64,000 bases of DNA, taken from NCBI RefSeq assembly GCF_010550245.1, contig NZ_JAAGLU010000030.1, positions 62,001 through 126,000 of the forward strand. Direction: 5' to 3'. Below the pieces are notes generated by a model that did no database searches, was not told the DNA's origin, and saw nothing but the letters and a program-made list of their open reading frames with translations. Source of the DNA: Streptomyces sp. SID12501 (GTDB lineage: Bacteria > Actinomycetota > Actinomycetes > Streptomycetales > Streptomycetaceae). A program made the position numbers and the translations under genes. Shown one piece after another: positions 1-8,221 of the stretch; position 1 is the stretch's first letter; every line of letters starts with the position of its first letter.

Positions 1-177
1 ACGGCGGATGTGGTCGGGGACGTCGATCTCGGTCGGATCGGGGTCGCGCGGCCCGGTGACACGGTCACGATGACCGTCGAGCTGGGGCGTGAGGTGCCTT
101 TGGAGCCGGGGCTCGGGTTCGCCATCCGTGAGGGTGGGCGGACCGTGGGGGCGGGGACTGTGACAGCCGTCGTGTGA
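1..177 (+). CDS. tuf: Elongation factor Tu, C-terminal end (partial)
   Basis: The frame is open from base 1 and ends at TGA 175-177, so only the last 58 residues are present. They read as the end of EF-Tu domain 3, with GDTVTMTVELGREVPLEPG followed by FAIREGGRTVGAGTV, the closing beta strands that contact aminoacyl-tRNA. EF-Tu carries aminoacyl-tRNA to the ribosome as a GTP complex. Streptomyces often carry a second, divergent tuf copy besides tuf1 in the ribosomal protein region. The neighbours here are not ribosomal genes, so this is probably such an extra copy, but that is inference. Confidence 0.9.
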   Translation, partial: TADVVGDVDLGRIGVARPGDTVTMTVELGREVPLEPGLGFAIREGGRTVGAGTVTAVV

Positions 178-213
178 GGGTGGTCGGGGTGCGTGAGGGA
201 CCGCGGGACCGTT

Positions 214-243
214 GTGGCTGGTCGCGCAGTTCCCCGCGCCCCT
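214..243 (+). repeat. Dispersed Streptomyces intergenic repeat, copy 1 (type A)
   Basis: GTGGCTGGTCGCGCAGTTCC followed by CCGCGCCCCT. The same 27-base core recurs at 29069-29095 and, inverted, at 29194-29220 and 50002-50028. Here it lies between the tuf stop and the next gene, just upstream of the chosen start at 275. Confidence 0.8.
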
Positions 244-274
244 TTCCGGCGCTTCTCCCAGGCACAATGAGAAA

Positions 275-1123
275 GTGAACGACGAGTCGATACCCGTTGC
301 CCGTGCCGTCGATCACGGGTTCGCCAAGCTGATGCCCGACGTCGACCGTGAGCGTGCCTGGCTGCTCACGGTCGACGGGGCGCCTCAGTCGTACGTCGAT
401 CTGGATGAGCCGACGCACCTGGAGTTCGAGTACGCGCGACGGCTCGGACACGTCCTGGACGTCGTCGCCGGGCCGGGGCGGGCGCTGGACGTGCTGCACC
501 TCGGTGGGGGTGCGCTCACCCTGCCCCGGTACGTCGCCGTGACCCGGCCCGGTTCCCGGCAGGACGTCGTCGAGGCCGATCGCGGGCTGCTCGACCTGGT
601 CGTGGAGCATCTGCCGCTCCCCGCCGACGCGGGCATCGCCCTGCACGCGGCCGACGCCCGCGCCTGGCTCGAAGCCGCGCCCGACGCCTCCGCCGATGTG
701 ATCGTCGCCGACGTGTTCGGCGGCTCGCGCGTTCCGGCGCACCTGACGTCGCTGACGTACGCCGAAGAGGCCGGGCGGGTGCTGCGCGGTGACGGTGTCT
801 ACCTCGCCAACCTGGCCGACTCGGCGCCCTTCGTCTTTCTGCGTTCCCAACTCGCCACCTTCTCAGCGGTGTTCGAGGAGCTGGCACTGATCGCCGAGCC
901 GGGCGTCCTGCGGGGCCGCCGTTTCGGCAACGCGGTGCTCGTGGCCTCGCACCACCCCCTGGACCCGGCGGCCCTGTCCCGGCGCGTCGCCTCCGACGCC
1001 TTCCCGGCCAGGCTCGAACACGGGCCCGCGCTTAGGGACTTCATCGGGGGTGCGGTACCCGTACGGGACGAGGAGGCGGTGCCGTCACCGGTGCCGCCGC
1101 AGGGGGCGTTCGGTATCGGGTGA
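275..1123 (+). CDS. Spermidine-synthase-like methyltransferase-fold protein
   Basis: The 282-residue protein has the Rossmann core of the spermidine synthase family: LDVLHLGGGALTLPRY as the nucleotide-binding loop, VVEADRGLLDLV with the acidic ribose-binding residue, HAADARAWLE, and VIVADVFGGSR. The family transfers an aminopropyl group from decarboxylated SAM, but many actinobacterial members have unproven substrates. The frame opens further upstream at 212, but that stretch lies in the dispersed repeat, so I chose GTG at 275, which begins VNDESIPVARAV. The fold is fairly sure; polyamine synthesis is not. Confidence 0.75.
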   Translation: MNDESIPVARAVDHGFAKLMPDVDRERAWLLTVDGAPQSYVDLDEPTHLEFEYARRLGHVLDVVAGPGRALDVLHLGGGALTLPRYVAVTRPGSRQDVVEADRGLLDLVVEHLPLPADAGIALHAADARAWLEAAPDASADVIVADVFGGSRVPAHLTSLTYAEEAGRVLRGDGVYLANLADSAPFVFLRSQLATFSAVFEELALIAEPGVLRGRRFGNAVLVASHHPLDPAALSRRVASDAFPARLEHGPALRDFIGGAVPVRDEEAVPSPVPPQGAFGIG

Positions 1124-1159
1124 GGCTCGGAGGAGGAGACGAGGACAGCGGAACAGTCG

Positions 1160-2482
1160 TCAGCCGCCGGTGCTCTCCAACTCGCCCCGCACCGGCGCCT
1201 CCTGGGCCGTGTCCCGGGTGGCCTCCGTCGTGCGCCGGGTGAGGTTTCGTACGTCCCGTACTGACAGGGCGCCCGCCGTCACCAACACGACCAGGACCGC
1301 GCAGCCCCACAGGGACGGTGTGCGGCCGAAGGCGTGTTCCGCCGGGCCCGCCAGTGCCGTGGCGAGCGGGAGCATCGCGACCGAGCCGAACCAGTCGTAC
1401 GCGGAGACGCGGGAGAGCTTGTCCTCGGGGATCTCCTGATGCAGAGCGGTCATCCAGCTCACGCCGAACACCTCCTCCGTCGCGCCGGTCACGAACATCA
1501 CCGCGCAGAGCACGGCGATCGGCACCGGCACGGCGAGCGCGGCGGCCGGCAGGGCCAGCGGGAACACGCAGAGCGTGCCGGCGAGCAGCAGCCGACGTGG
1601 TTTCCAGCGCATCATCAGCACGGCCCCGGCGACCGTGCCGGCCCCGAACATGGCCAGCGCCAGCCCCCATGGCCCGGCCCCGCCCAGGCTGTCGCGTGCC
1701 ACGAGCGGGCCGTAGACCGACTGGGCGGCGCCGATGACCGCGTTGGCGACGGCGAACTGGACGACGATCACCCACAGCCACGACCGTCCGGCGAACTCCC
1801 GCCAGCCCTCCCGCAGATCGGCGAGCATCCCGCCGCCCGGCCGGCGCGCCGGGATGTGACTCACGTCGAGGAACGAGCGCAGCGCCCCGGCGATCGCGAA
1901 CGCCACCGCGTCCACCGCGAGGACCCAGCCGGGCCCGAGCACGGCGACCATCGCGCCGCCGACAGCCGCGCCGCCGAGTGCCGCGCTCTGCATGGCCATC
2001 CGGAACACCGCGAAGGCGCGGGCGGCCTGCTCGCCCTCGACCGAGGACAGCAGCATGCCCTCGGCGGCCGGGCCGAAGAACGCCTGCCCGGTGCCGCCGA
2101 GGGCGGTCAGGAGCATCATCTGCCACAGCTGCGGCTCCCCCGCCAGGACGAGCACCGCGAACGCCGCCTGCGAGAGGCAGTTGAGGGCGTTGGCGGCGAC
2201 CATCACCCGATGCCGGGGGAGCCGGTCGGCGATCACGCCGCCGACCAGCAGGAACAGCACCAGCGGTAACGTCCGCGCCGCCGCCACCAGGCCCACGTCA
2301 CCGGCGTCGCCGCCCGTCTCCAACACGGCGAACGCGGCGGCGATCATCGCCCCGTTGCTGCCGAGGTTCGTCACGACCGCCGAGACGGTCAGCAGCCTGT
2401 AGTTGCGGCCGGCCCAGGAGGGGAGGCGCGAGCGTACGGCGGGGGAGTCGGCGGAGGTCACCGGGCGACTATCGCGGGCCAC
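1160..2482 (-). CDS. MFS transporter (exporter-like)
   Basis: The 440-residue protein is hydrophobic throughout, consistent with about 12 membrane helices. It carries the MFS loop signature between helices 2 and 3 (GGVIADRLPRHRVMVAAN). The long alternation of Ala/Val/Leu-rich helices and the length match the EntS/MFS_3 type of proton-driven drug or siderophore exporters. It starts with GTG at 2482. It is convergent with the preceding gene, 36 nt away. The substrate cannot be read from the sequence. Confidence 0.8.
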   Translation of the reverse strand: MARDSRPVTSADSPAVRSRLPSWAGRNYRLLTVSAVVTNLGSNGAMIAAAFAVLETGGDAGDVGLVAAARTLPLVLFLLVGGVIADRLPRHRVMVAANALNCLSQAAFAVLVLAGEPQLWQMMLLTALGGTGQAFFGPAAEGMLLSSVEGEQAARAFAVFRMAMQSAALGGAAVGGAMVAVLGPGWVLAVDAVAFAIAGALRSFLDVSHIPARRPGGGMLADLREGWREFAGRSWLWVIVVQFAVANAVIGAAQSVYGPLVARDSLGGAGPWGLALAMFGAGTVAGAVLMMRWKPRRLLLAGTLCVFPLALPAAALAVPVPIAVLCAVMFVTGATEEVFGVSWMTALHQEIPEDKLSRVSAYDWFGSVAMLPLATALAGPAEHAFGRTPSLWGCAVLVVLVTAGALSVRDVRNLTRRTTEATRDTAQEAPVRGELESTGG

Positions 2483-2513
2483 CGCCGACTTGCCAATCCA
2501 TTTCCGACCCGCC

Positions 2514-2531
2514 CCGGCCGGAACCGGCCGG
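2514..2531. terminator. Short inverted repeat, possible terminator
   Basis: CCGGCCGG, AA, CCGGCCGG: a perfect 8-bp stem with a 2-nt spacer, between the end of the 2575-3681 gene and the start of the MFS gene, both on the minus strand. It has no T run, so termination is only a possibility. Confidence 0.35.
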
Positions 2532-2574
2532 TTTCAGCCGGTCAGCGGCACCCACGCTCCGCCCTGCGGGGCAC

Positions 2575-3681
2575 TCACGCCCCTGTCGGGTCCCCGTACA
2601 GCCGCACCGTGCTCAGGATCTGCATGATCGTCTTCTCGGGGACCTCCGAGGGGAGACCCGTCGCGCCGTACAGGCTCCACGCCACGTAGTCGCCGGCCGA
2701 GTTCTTGAAGCCGAAGGTGATGGCCTTGCCGTCGCTCGCGCACTTCCCCGTCCGGGGCGTGTTCTTCGAGTGGGCCCGGGCGAGGCTGCCCTTGATGCCG
2801 GACTTGGTCGTGTACGGCGTCGCCTTCTCGTCGAGGACGAGGCTCTTCCTGTCCGGCTGTGTGTAGCCGCCGTAGACCCACCAGGGGACCTGGTTCACGG
2901 CGACCTCGTCGGCGTTCTTCGCGCCGCTCGCGCCCTTGGTGCCCACGGCCGCGAGCGCGGTGTCCGACGTACGGCCGTCCTTGTCGTCGTCCGACACGCA
3001 CCACTTCGACTTGTAGTACGCGGGCGCCGACATGGTGATGAGCGGCTTGGCGCCCGCCTTGGCGTCGTCGTCCTCGAAGCCGATGTACGTGCCCGGCGTC
3101 TCCACCTCCCAGTCCGCCGGTACGTCGAAGGCGGTGCCCCACTTCGGATTCACGACCACCTTCCAGCCGGCGACGGTCGGCTGCTCGGCCTGGGAGTCCC
3201 GCGGGTTGTCGTCGGAGCCCGGCGCGGAGGCCGAGTCACTCGGGTCCGCGGATGCCGAGGCGGGCGTCGAAGCCGGCGCGGACTCGCTCGACTGCTTGTC
3301 CTTATTATCTGTGCCCGCTTCCTTGTCCTTGTCGCCGCCCAGGACGAGGAAACCGGTCACCCCGGCCGTGATCACGACCGCGGTGGCCGCGACGATCGCG
3401 GTGATCTTCGTCCGGTTCCCGTTCCCGTCTCCACCTCCGCCCGGCGGCGGCTGCGGCGCGCCCGTCGGCGTCGGCGCGCCCCACCCCGGCTGCGGCTGCT
3501 GTTGCGGCGGCTGGGGATGCGGGTTGGGCTGCGGATACCCCGTCTGTTGGTATCCGGGCTGCTGGTACGGGTTCGGCTGCTGATAGCCCGGCTGCTGGTA
3601 CGGATTGTGCGGCGGGACCTGCGCGTGCTGCGGGTCCTGCGGGTTCTGCTCGCCCCCGGGCGGCTGCTGTTCTGGCCACAT
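2575..3681 (-). CDS. Membrane-anchored protein with Pro/Gln/Tyr-rich N-terminus
   Basis: The 368-residue protein has three parts. Residues 1-85 are low complexity, with repeated NPYQQPGYQQ-type units. Residues about 92-113 form one transmembrane helix (KITAIVAATAVVITAGVTGF). The rest is predicted outside: a Ser/Ala/Asp-rich linker, then a globular domain of about 190 residues. This architecture is common among Streptomyces proteins of unknown function. Two Cys residues in the outer domain (KSKWCVSDDD and RTGKCASDGK) could pair in a disulfide. The start is ATG at 3681. No function is assigned. Confidence 0.7.
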   Translation of the reverse strand: MWPEQQPPGGEQNPQDPQHAQVPPHNPYQQPGYQQPNPYQQPGYQQTGYPQPNPHPQPPQQQPQPGWGAPTPTGAPQPPPGGGGDGNGNRTKITAIVAATAVVITAGVTGFLVLGGDKDKEAGTDNKDKQSSESAPASTPASASADPSDSASAPGSDDNPRDSQAEQPTVAGWKVVVNPKWGTAFDVPADWEVETPGTYIGFEDDDAKAGAKPLITMSAPAYYKSKWCVSDDDKDGRTSDTALAAVGTKGASGAKNADEVAVNQVPWWVYGGYTQPDRKSLVLDEKATPYTTKSGIKGSLARAHSKNTPRTGKCASDGKAITFGFKNSAGDYVAWSLYGATGLPSEVPEKTIMQILSTVRLYGDPTGA

Positions 3682-3763
3682 GGCCGGTAACGATACGGCG
3701 GTCGGTCGGCGGTCGACGGGCCGTATCTGGCCAGAACTGGCTACTCATCGGTAACATAAGGCC

Positions 3764-4152
3764 GTGAGTGCGGAGCGGATGCCGATCGGCGAACTTCTCG
3801 CCGCCACGGTGCCGATGGTTCGCACGCTGAACCTCGACCACGTCGGCGGACCGCATGCTGGTGTCATGGTCACTCTCGGGGAGTCGGTCGGCGAGGCCGT
3901 CGTCCTCGCGGCCTTCGGCGATCGGCTCTCCCGCGGCGTACCGCTGCCCGTCACCGCCGAGATCGCGTTCAGGGAGATCGCGCGCGGCCCCGTCAAGGCC
4001 ACTGCGACCCTCGGCCGTCCCGCCGCCGAGGTGGTCGCCGAACCTGACGAGGGCAAGCGCTCGAGTTCCCGGTGACCCTCGCCATCCAGTGTGAGGGCGG
4101 GGCCGTCACCGGCGAGATGAACGTCACCTGCACCCTCCGTCCGAGCGGCTGA
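3764..4152 (+). pseudogene. Decayed DUF4442/hotdog thioesterase-like gene
   Basis: The frame from GTG 3764 encodes MPIGELLAATVPMVRTLNLD and then jumps straight to HVGGPHAGVMVTLGE. As I remember the family, about 25 residues of the hotdog fold are missing at that junction. The frame then ends early at TGA 4073-4075. The expected C-terminus continues in the -1 frame: EFPVTLAIQCEGGAVTGEM, then NVTCTLRPSG and a stop at 4150-4152. This fits loss of one base near 4054-4056 (CGCTCGAGTTC). So it has an in-frame deletion plus a frameshift. Intact relatives are small acyl-CoA-thioesterase-like proteins found in many Streptomyces. Confidence 0.7.
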
Positions 4153-4195
4153 CGGTCGTCCCTCGAACGGTTCACCGGCTCCCGGGGGCCGCTGC

Positions 4196-4225
4196 GACCC
4201 GGTAGGTCCACGGACCTGCCGGGTC
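4196..4225 (+). terminator. Hairpin terminator after the pseudogene
   Basis: GACCCGGTAGGTCC at 4196-4209 pairs with GGACCTGCCGGGTC at 4212-4225, with one T-G wobble. It is followed by TCGGGCTTTTCGG, which has a short T run. It would end transcription from the degraded upstream gene. Confidence 0.6.
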
Positions 4226-4501
4226 TCGGGCTTTTCGGGCCGACGGCCGGCCGGTGAGGCCGGTGTCAGTGGTGAACTGCGTCCGGGCGTCGGCCGGTTG
4301 GGCCTGGCTGCCCCGGCCTGGCGGTGTACGGCGATGCTCTCGGTGCCTTGTGCCCGCTACCGTCCCCGCGAGGCCGGAAGTTGAAGATTGTGTGTGCCAT
4401 CCGGGTGCTCGTGCACACAACTCGACGGGTGACCGGGGGCTATTTCGAATGTCGGTGCGGATACCGCCGGTAACACATCTGAATTCTCTTCATTTTGAAC
4501 T

Positions 4502-4529
4502 TTGGTCACTCGGACTGCTTGTTTATGGT
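4502..4529 (+). promoter_or_regulatory. Candidate promoter of the sigma-like/lectin gene
   Basis: TTGGTC at 4502-4507 and TATGGT at 4524-4529 are separated by 16 nt in a locally A+T-rich stretch. This resembles an HrdB-type promoter and would give a leader of nearly 190 nt. It is a prediction from the hexamers alone. Confidence 0.3.
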
Positions 4530-4722
4530 GAGACGTGTGTGCGAGTGTGAGCCAACTCGCGCGGGGGCGGAGGTCAGACCCCCTTTTCCCGCTCGGGATT
4601 CCGTGCCGGTCGACCCGAAGTCCCACAGCTGACGAGTCGTAGGTACGCACCAATGAAGCGCCTCTTTCCCGTGGATGTGCAATTCGCTCGTGCCGTCCTG
4701 CGGCTTGGAAGGAATTGGTTCT

Positions 4723-6660
4723 GTGCAATCCCCACCCCCCCCACGTCCGCCCTACCCTCCTCGTCCTGGCGCGAGCCCGGCCGAATCCGACATGAACCTC
4801 GCCGCGCAACTGCGCGGGCGGGTGGAGGGCGAGAGCGCGTACGCCGTCGCGATGCTGCTGGCGCGGCACTGGCAGTCGACGTACGACTACGCGGCCATCT
4901 GTCTCGCGGCCGAGGGGGACCTCGCCACGATGGCGGCCACGTCGGCCTTCCACCGGGTGTTCGGGCGACTGGAGCGCAGTGAGTCGAATCAGGCGCTGCG
5001 GCCCCAACTGCTCGTAGCGGTACGGGAAACGGTCCGGGAGTGGTCCGCCGAAGACGGTATTTCGGTGGTGCTTCCGGAACTCCGCAAACCCACTGGTGCG
5101 CGAGGTCTACGCGCGGCGAGGGCCCGGACATCCGAAAGGCGGCAACTCGCCGAGCGGTCATTCCGCGCTCTGCCGAGAGCGGCCCAGTGCCTGCTCTGGC
5201 ACACCGATGTCGAGGCCGAGCCCATTTCCGGAACGGCCGGTCTGCTGGGAGTGGACTCCACAAGCGCTTCGGCAGCGCTGGAGCAGGCCCGCGAACAATT
5301 CCGCTCCACCTGTGTACGTGCCCATCGCGAACTCGCGCCGACCAATGAATGCCGCTTCTACAACCGTCTCCTCGACGTCTCGATCCGGCGCGGTGGTGCC
5401 CTGCTGCCCGATGTCGAGCAGCATCTGCTGACGTGCCCTCACTGCCGGCATGCCGCCGAGCAACTCGGCCATTTCGAAGGTGAACTCGGCACTCTCCTCG
5501 CAGAGGCGGTGCTCGGCTGGGGAGCCCGCCGCTACCTCGACTCCCGCCCGGGACGCGGCGGCCAGCGGGCCTCTCCCGTCGGCCCGGCCGGCCGGGGCGA
5601 CGGGCGTGCCGGTGGCCGCCATCGGTTCATGGCCCATCTCCCGCTGCCCGACGAGGGGTTCGTCCTCCCGGGAAGGCGCAGGCGGGCCGTTGCCGTCGGA
5701 GTCGGCGTCATGTCCTTCGCACTGCTCGCGAGCGTGCTCGGCGCCCGCAACTGGTCGGACGAGAGCACCGTGCCGACGGCCACCTGGGGCACGGCGAGCG
5801 GCTACTCGGCCGCCCCGGACACCGCCTCCCCGAGTCCCGCCGACCACGGTTCGCCGCCGGCCACCCCGGCCGCCTATCCCGGCGTGACGGAACGCGGCAG
5901 GCTGCGCCATGTCGCCACGGGCCTGTGCCTGGACATCCAGGGCGGCCAGGTCGTGGCCGGCGCCGGGACCCGGCTGGCCGCCTGCTCGTCCGCCGGGACA
6001 CAGCAGTGGTCGTACGAGTACGACGGCCTCCTACGCAGCCTCGCCGACCCCAGCCTGTGCCTCGACTCCCACGCCGGTGACGGGAACGTCGTCCTCTCCG
6101 GGTGCGTCGGGTCCAACGCCGACGACGTTCGCTACGACATCACTGTCCAGGGCGAACTGCTGCCCCAGCGGCGCGAGGAACTGGCCGTCGTGCCCGTCTC
6201 GCTCCGCGCCGGCGCGGACGTGGTGGTCAGGACGAGGTCCGGGTCGGCGGGGGAGATGTGGACGATCGACTCCAAGTCGTCCGCGGCCGACGACTCCGCC
6301 AAGGAGGGTGACCGGCAGGAGAGCGGCAAGGGCGGTGAGGACGCGAAGGGCGGGGAGCCCGGACAGCAGCAGAAGGAAAAGGGGGAGGGCGGTCCGGAAG
6401 GGTCGCAGCAGGAGCCCAAGCCTGATGCGGGAGGCGGGACTTCGGGATCCGGCGGGGCGCCCACGCCCTCACCGGAGGCCACTTCCGACCAGCGGTTCGA
6501 GACCCGGTACGTCGCGAACAGTGGCAGCGAGCAGTCCGCGCCCGCTCCGGGGACGGCTCTGCCACCGCAGCCGCTGAACGTGGCGGAGCCCGTCGGCGTC
6601 ACGGTGGTACAGGCGATCGGGACCATCACGGGGGCCGTCGGTGGGCTCCTGCTCAGCTGA
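4723..6660 (+). CDS. Sigma-like / zinc-finger / transmembrane / ricin-lectin fusion protein
   Basis: 645 residues from GTG 4723, chosen because GGAAGGA lies 9 nt upstream. Residues about 25-205 resemble sigma-70 regions: a helical region-2-like part, then LPRAAQCLLWHTDVEAEPIS with a helix-turn-helix-like region 4. Next is an anti-sigma-type zinc-finger pattern, C210, H234-x3-C238-x2-C241. One membrane helix lies near residues 318-340. The outside part holds a ricin-type beta-trefoil (CLDIQGGQV, QQWSYEYDG), a long charged Gly/Lys/Glu linker and a hydrophobic C-terminus. It looks like a membrane-tethered transcription-like module coupled to a carbohydrate sensor. The N-terminus may have lost sigma activity. 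The domain calls are by eye. Confidence 0.65.
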   Translation: MQSPPPPRPPYPPRPGASPAESDMNLAAQLRGRVEGESAYAVAMLLARHWQSTYDYAAICLAAEGDLATMAATSAFHRVFGRLERSESNQALRPQLLVAVRETVREWSAEDGISVVLPELRKPTGARGLRAARARTSERRQLAERSFRALPRAAQCLLWHTDVEAEPISGTAGLLGVDSTSASAALEQAREQFRSTCVRAHRELAPTNECRFYNRLLDVSIRRGGALLPDVEQHLLTCPHCRHAAEQLGHFEGELGTLLAEAVLGWGARRYLDSRPGRGGQRASPVGPAGRGDGRAGGRHRFMAHLPLPDEGFVLPGRRRRAVAVGVGVMSFALLASVLGARNWSDESTVPTATWGTASGYSAAPDTASPSPADHGSPPATPAAYPGVTERGRLRHVATGLCLDIQGGQVVAGAGTRLAACSSAGTQQWSYEYDGLLRSLADPSLCLDSHAGDGNVVLSGCVGSNADDVRYDITVQGELLPQRREELAVVPVSLRAGADVVVRTRSGSAGEMWTIDSKSSAADDSAKEGDRQESGKGGEDAKGGEPGQQQKEKGEGGPEGSQQEPKPDAGGGTSGSGGAPTPSPEATSDQRFETRYVANSGSEQSAPAPGTALPPQPLNVAEPVGVTVVQAIGTITGAVGGLLLS

Positions 6661-6769
6661 TCGACACGATGTCGTCGGCGGCCGGGATGCGCGCGGCGTC
6701 GTGACACCGGGGCTCCTTCTCCTGCACGGGGGTGTCCCGCGCGCGGACGACGGTGTCACCCTGACCCGG

Positions 6770-6806
6770 TAGGCTTTTGGCGTGCGCCCGGGGCCGGGCG
6801 CACGCC
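6770..6806 (+). promoter_or_regulatory. -10-like element and leader hairpin before dedA
   Basis: TAGGCT at 6770-6775 could be a -10 element. Directly downstream GGCGTGCGCCCGG (6779-6791) pairs perfectly with CCGGGCGCACGCC (6794-6806). If transcription starts near 6782, part of this hairpin would be in the dedA leader. Alternatively it ends transcription of the upstream gene. Confidence 0.4.
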
Positions 6807-6854
6807 GGGGACACAGGCGTACCGGGCGTACGGCGAGATCGGAAGGAACCGGCG

Positions 6855-7499
6855 TTGCACGTGCAGGAATGGCTGGAGACGATCCCCGCGGTCAGTATCT
6901 ACGCGCTGGTGGGGCTGGTCATCGGGCTGGAGAGCCTGGGCATTCCGCTGCCGGGCGAGATCATTCTGGTCTCCGCCGCGCTGCTCGCCTCCCAGCACGG
7001 TGACATCAACCCGTTCGTCCTCGGCGCGTGCGCGAGCGCCGGCGCGATCATCGGCGACTCCATCGGCTACGCCATCGGCCGCAAGGGTGGTCGGCCGCTG
7101 TTGGCCTGGCTCGGGGCGAAGTTCCCCAGACACTTCGGGGAGGGGCACATCGCGACCGCCGAGCGGTCCTTCGAGAAGTGGGGCATGTGGGCGGTCTTCT
7201 TCGGCCGCTTCGTCGCACTGCTGCGGATCTTCGCGGGGCCGCTGGCCGGTGTGCTGCGGATGCCGTACTGGAAGTTCCTGATCGCCAACGTGCTTGGCGG
7301 GATCATCTGGGCGGGCGGTACCACGGCGGTCATCTATTACGTGGGTGTCGTCGCGGAGTCCTGGTTGAAGCGGTTCTCGTGGTTGGGGCTGGTGTTGGCG
7401 GTGCTGTTCGGTCTGACGTCGATGCTGGTGCTGAAGCACAAGGCGAAGAAGGCACAAGGTGCTTTGCGTGACGTTGAGACCGTAGGGGCTGGGGAGTGA
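6855..7499 (+). CDS. DedA family inner-membrane protein
   Basis: 214 residues. The start chosen is TTG 6855, 7 nt after GGAAGGA; GTG 6861 is the alternative. Hallmarks of the DedA/SNARE-associated fold are present: ESLGIPLPGEIILVSAALLA with the re-entrant loop, GAIIGDSIGYAIGRKGG, and FFGRFVALLRIFAGPLAGV with the conserved Arg pair. DedA proteins are membrane transporters linked to undecaprenyl phosphate or phospholipid recycling. The length is typical. It is convergent with the next gene, which is separated from it by a dispersed repeat. Confidence 0.88.
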   Translation: MHVQEWLETIPAVSIYALVGLVIGLESLGIPLPGEIILVSAALLASQHGDINPFVLGACASAGAIIGDSIGYAIGRKGGRPLLAWLGAKFPRHFGEGHIATAERSFEKWGMWAVFFGRFVALLRIFAGPLAGVLRMPYWKFLIANVLGGIIWAGGTTAVIYYVGVVAESWLKRFSWLGLVLAVLFGLTSMLVLKHKAKKAQGALRDVETVGAGE

Positions 7500-7527
7500 T
7501 CCTGGGCGCGGGCCACGTGTGGTTTGT

Positions 7528-7573
7528 CTCGCCCACAGGGCGGAGCCGCAGAACGACACAGCCCCGCGCCCCT
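7528..7573 (+). repeat. Dispersed Streptomyces intergenic repeat, copy 2 (type B)
   Basis: TCTCGCCCACAGGGCGGAGC then CGCAGAACGACACAGCCCCG and CGCCCCT. It is related to the copies at 15484-15547 and 37278-37350 and lies between two convergent genes. Confidence 0.7.
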
Positions 7574-7586
7574 CAGGTGAGTTGCC

Positions 7587-8114
7587 CTACTCGTGGATTT
7601 CCCGGTGGGCCTTCGCCAGTTCCGCGTAGTGCGTGCCGTTGAGAGTTACGCCCTGGCGTTCTTCCTCCGTCAGCTCCCGCCGCACCTTCGCCGGTACACC
7701 CGCCACCAGTGAGCCCGGCGGGATCCGCATTCCCTGCGGTACCAGTGCCTGTGCCGCCACCAGTGAGCCCGCGCCGATCACCGCGCCGTTCAGGACCGTC
7801 GCCCCCATGCCGATCAGGCAGTCGTCCTCGACCGTCGCGCCGTGCACCACCGCGTTGTGGCCCACGGAGACACGCTCGCCGATGGTCACGGGGAAGCCCG
7901 GGTCGGCGTGGAGCGTGCAGTTGTCCTGGATGTTGCTCCGGGCACCGACGGAGATGCGCTCGACGTCACCGCGCAGCACCGCGCCGTACCAGACGCTCGC
8001 GCCTGCCTGAAGCGTCACGTCCCCGATCACCGAGGAGAGGGGCGCCACGAACGCCTCCTCGTCCACCTTCGGTTCCCTGCCGCCGATGCCGGTGATCAAC
8101 GCCTTGTGCGTCAT
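7587..8114 (-). CDS. Gamma carbonic anhydrase family protein (hexapeptide-repeat trimer)
   Basis: 175 residues of hexapeptide repeats that form a left-handed beta helix: APLSSVIGDVTLQAGASVWY, VLRGDVERISVGARSNIQDN, SVGHNAVVHGATVEDDCLIG. The His residues at CTLHADPG, SVGHNAVVHGA are placed like the zinc ligands of gamma-class carbonic anhydrases. Many actinobacterial members of this YrdA/CaiE-like group are not proven enzymes, so metal-dependent hydration of CO2 is only likely. ATG at 8114 starts the gene. It is divergent from the next gene, another left-handed helix protein, 107 nt away. Confidence 0.85.
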   Translation of the reverse strand: MTHKALITGIGGREPKVDEEAFVAPLSSVIGDVTLQAGASVWYGAVLRGDVERISVGARSNIQDNCTLHADPGFPVTIGERVSVGHNAVVHGATVEDDCLIGMGATVLNGAVIGAGSLVAAQALVPQGMRIPPGSLVAGVPAKVRRELTEEERQGVTLNGTHYAELAKAHREIHE

Positions 8115-8221
8115 CTCGCCTCCTGGTCCTCGAGTACGTCAGACCGTACGCCACCTCCGTGGGGCGAAGATCACAGGTGTGCGGCATGCTGGGCCCGCTC
8201 GGCCGTGAGTACGGTGTGCGG

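Larger units (their letters stand above)
4153..4722. other. 570-bp gap without a convincing gene
   Basis: The first part holds a terminator-like hairpin at 4196-4225. The middle is ordinary GC-rich sequence with no open frame of typical codon bias. The part at 4470-4530 is distinctly richer in A+T and contains the best promoter candidate for the large gene that follows. The 98-codon open frame at 4254-4550 lacks a ribosome binding site and looks like chance. Confidence 0.5.

Noticed and set aside
212..274. N-terminal extension of the spermidine-synthase-like protein
   Set aside because: The extension is encoded by the dispersed repeat (WLVAQFPAPL), a common artefact in Streptomyces; GTG 275 is preferred.
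65..850. Long minus-strand open frame opposite the spermidine-synthase-like gene
   Set aside because: High G+C gives long open frames opposite real genes; codon bias and domain content support only the plus strand.
4254..4550. 98-codon open frame in the gap before the sigma-like/lectin gene
   Set aside because: No ribosome binding site, no typical third-position G+C bias and an A+T-rich end; the amino acid sequence is Cys/Arg-rich like chance reading frames.
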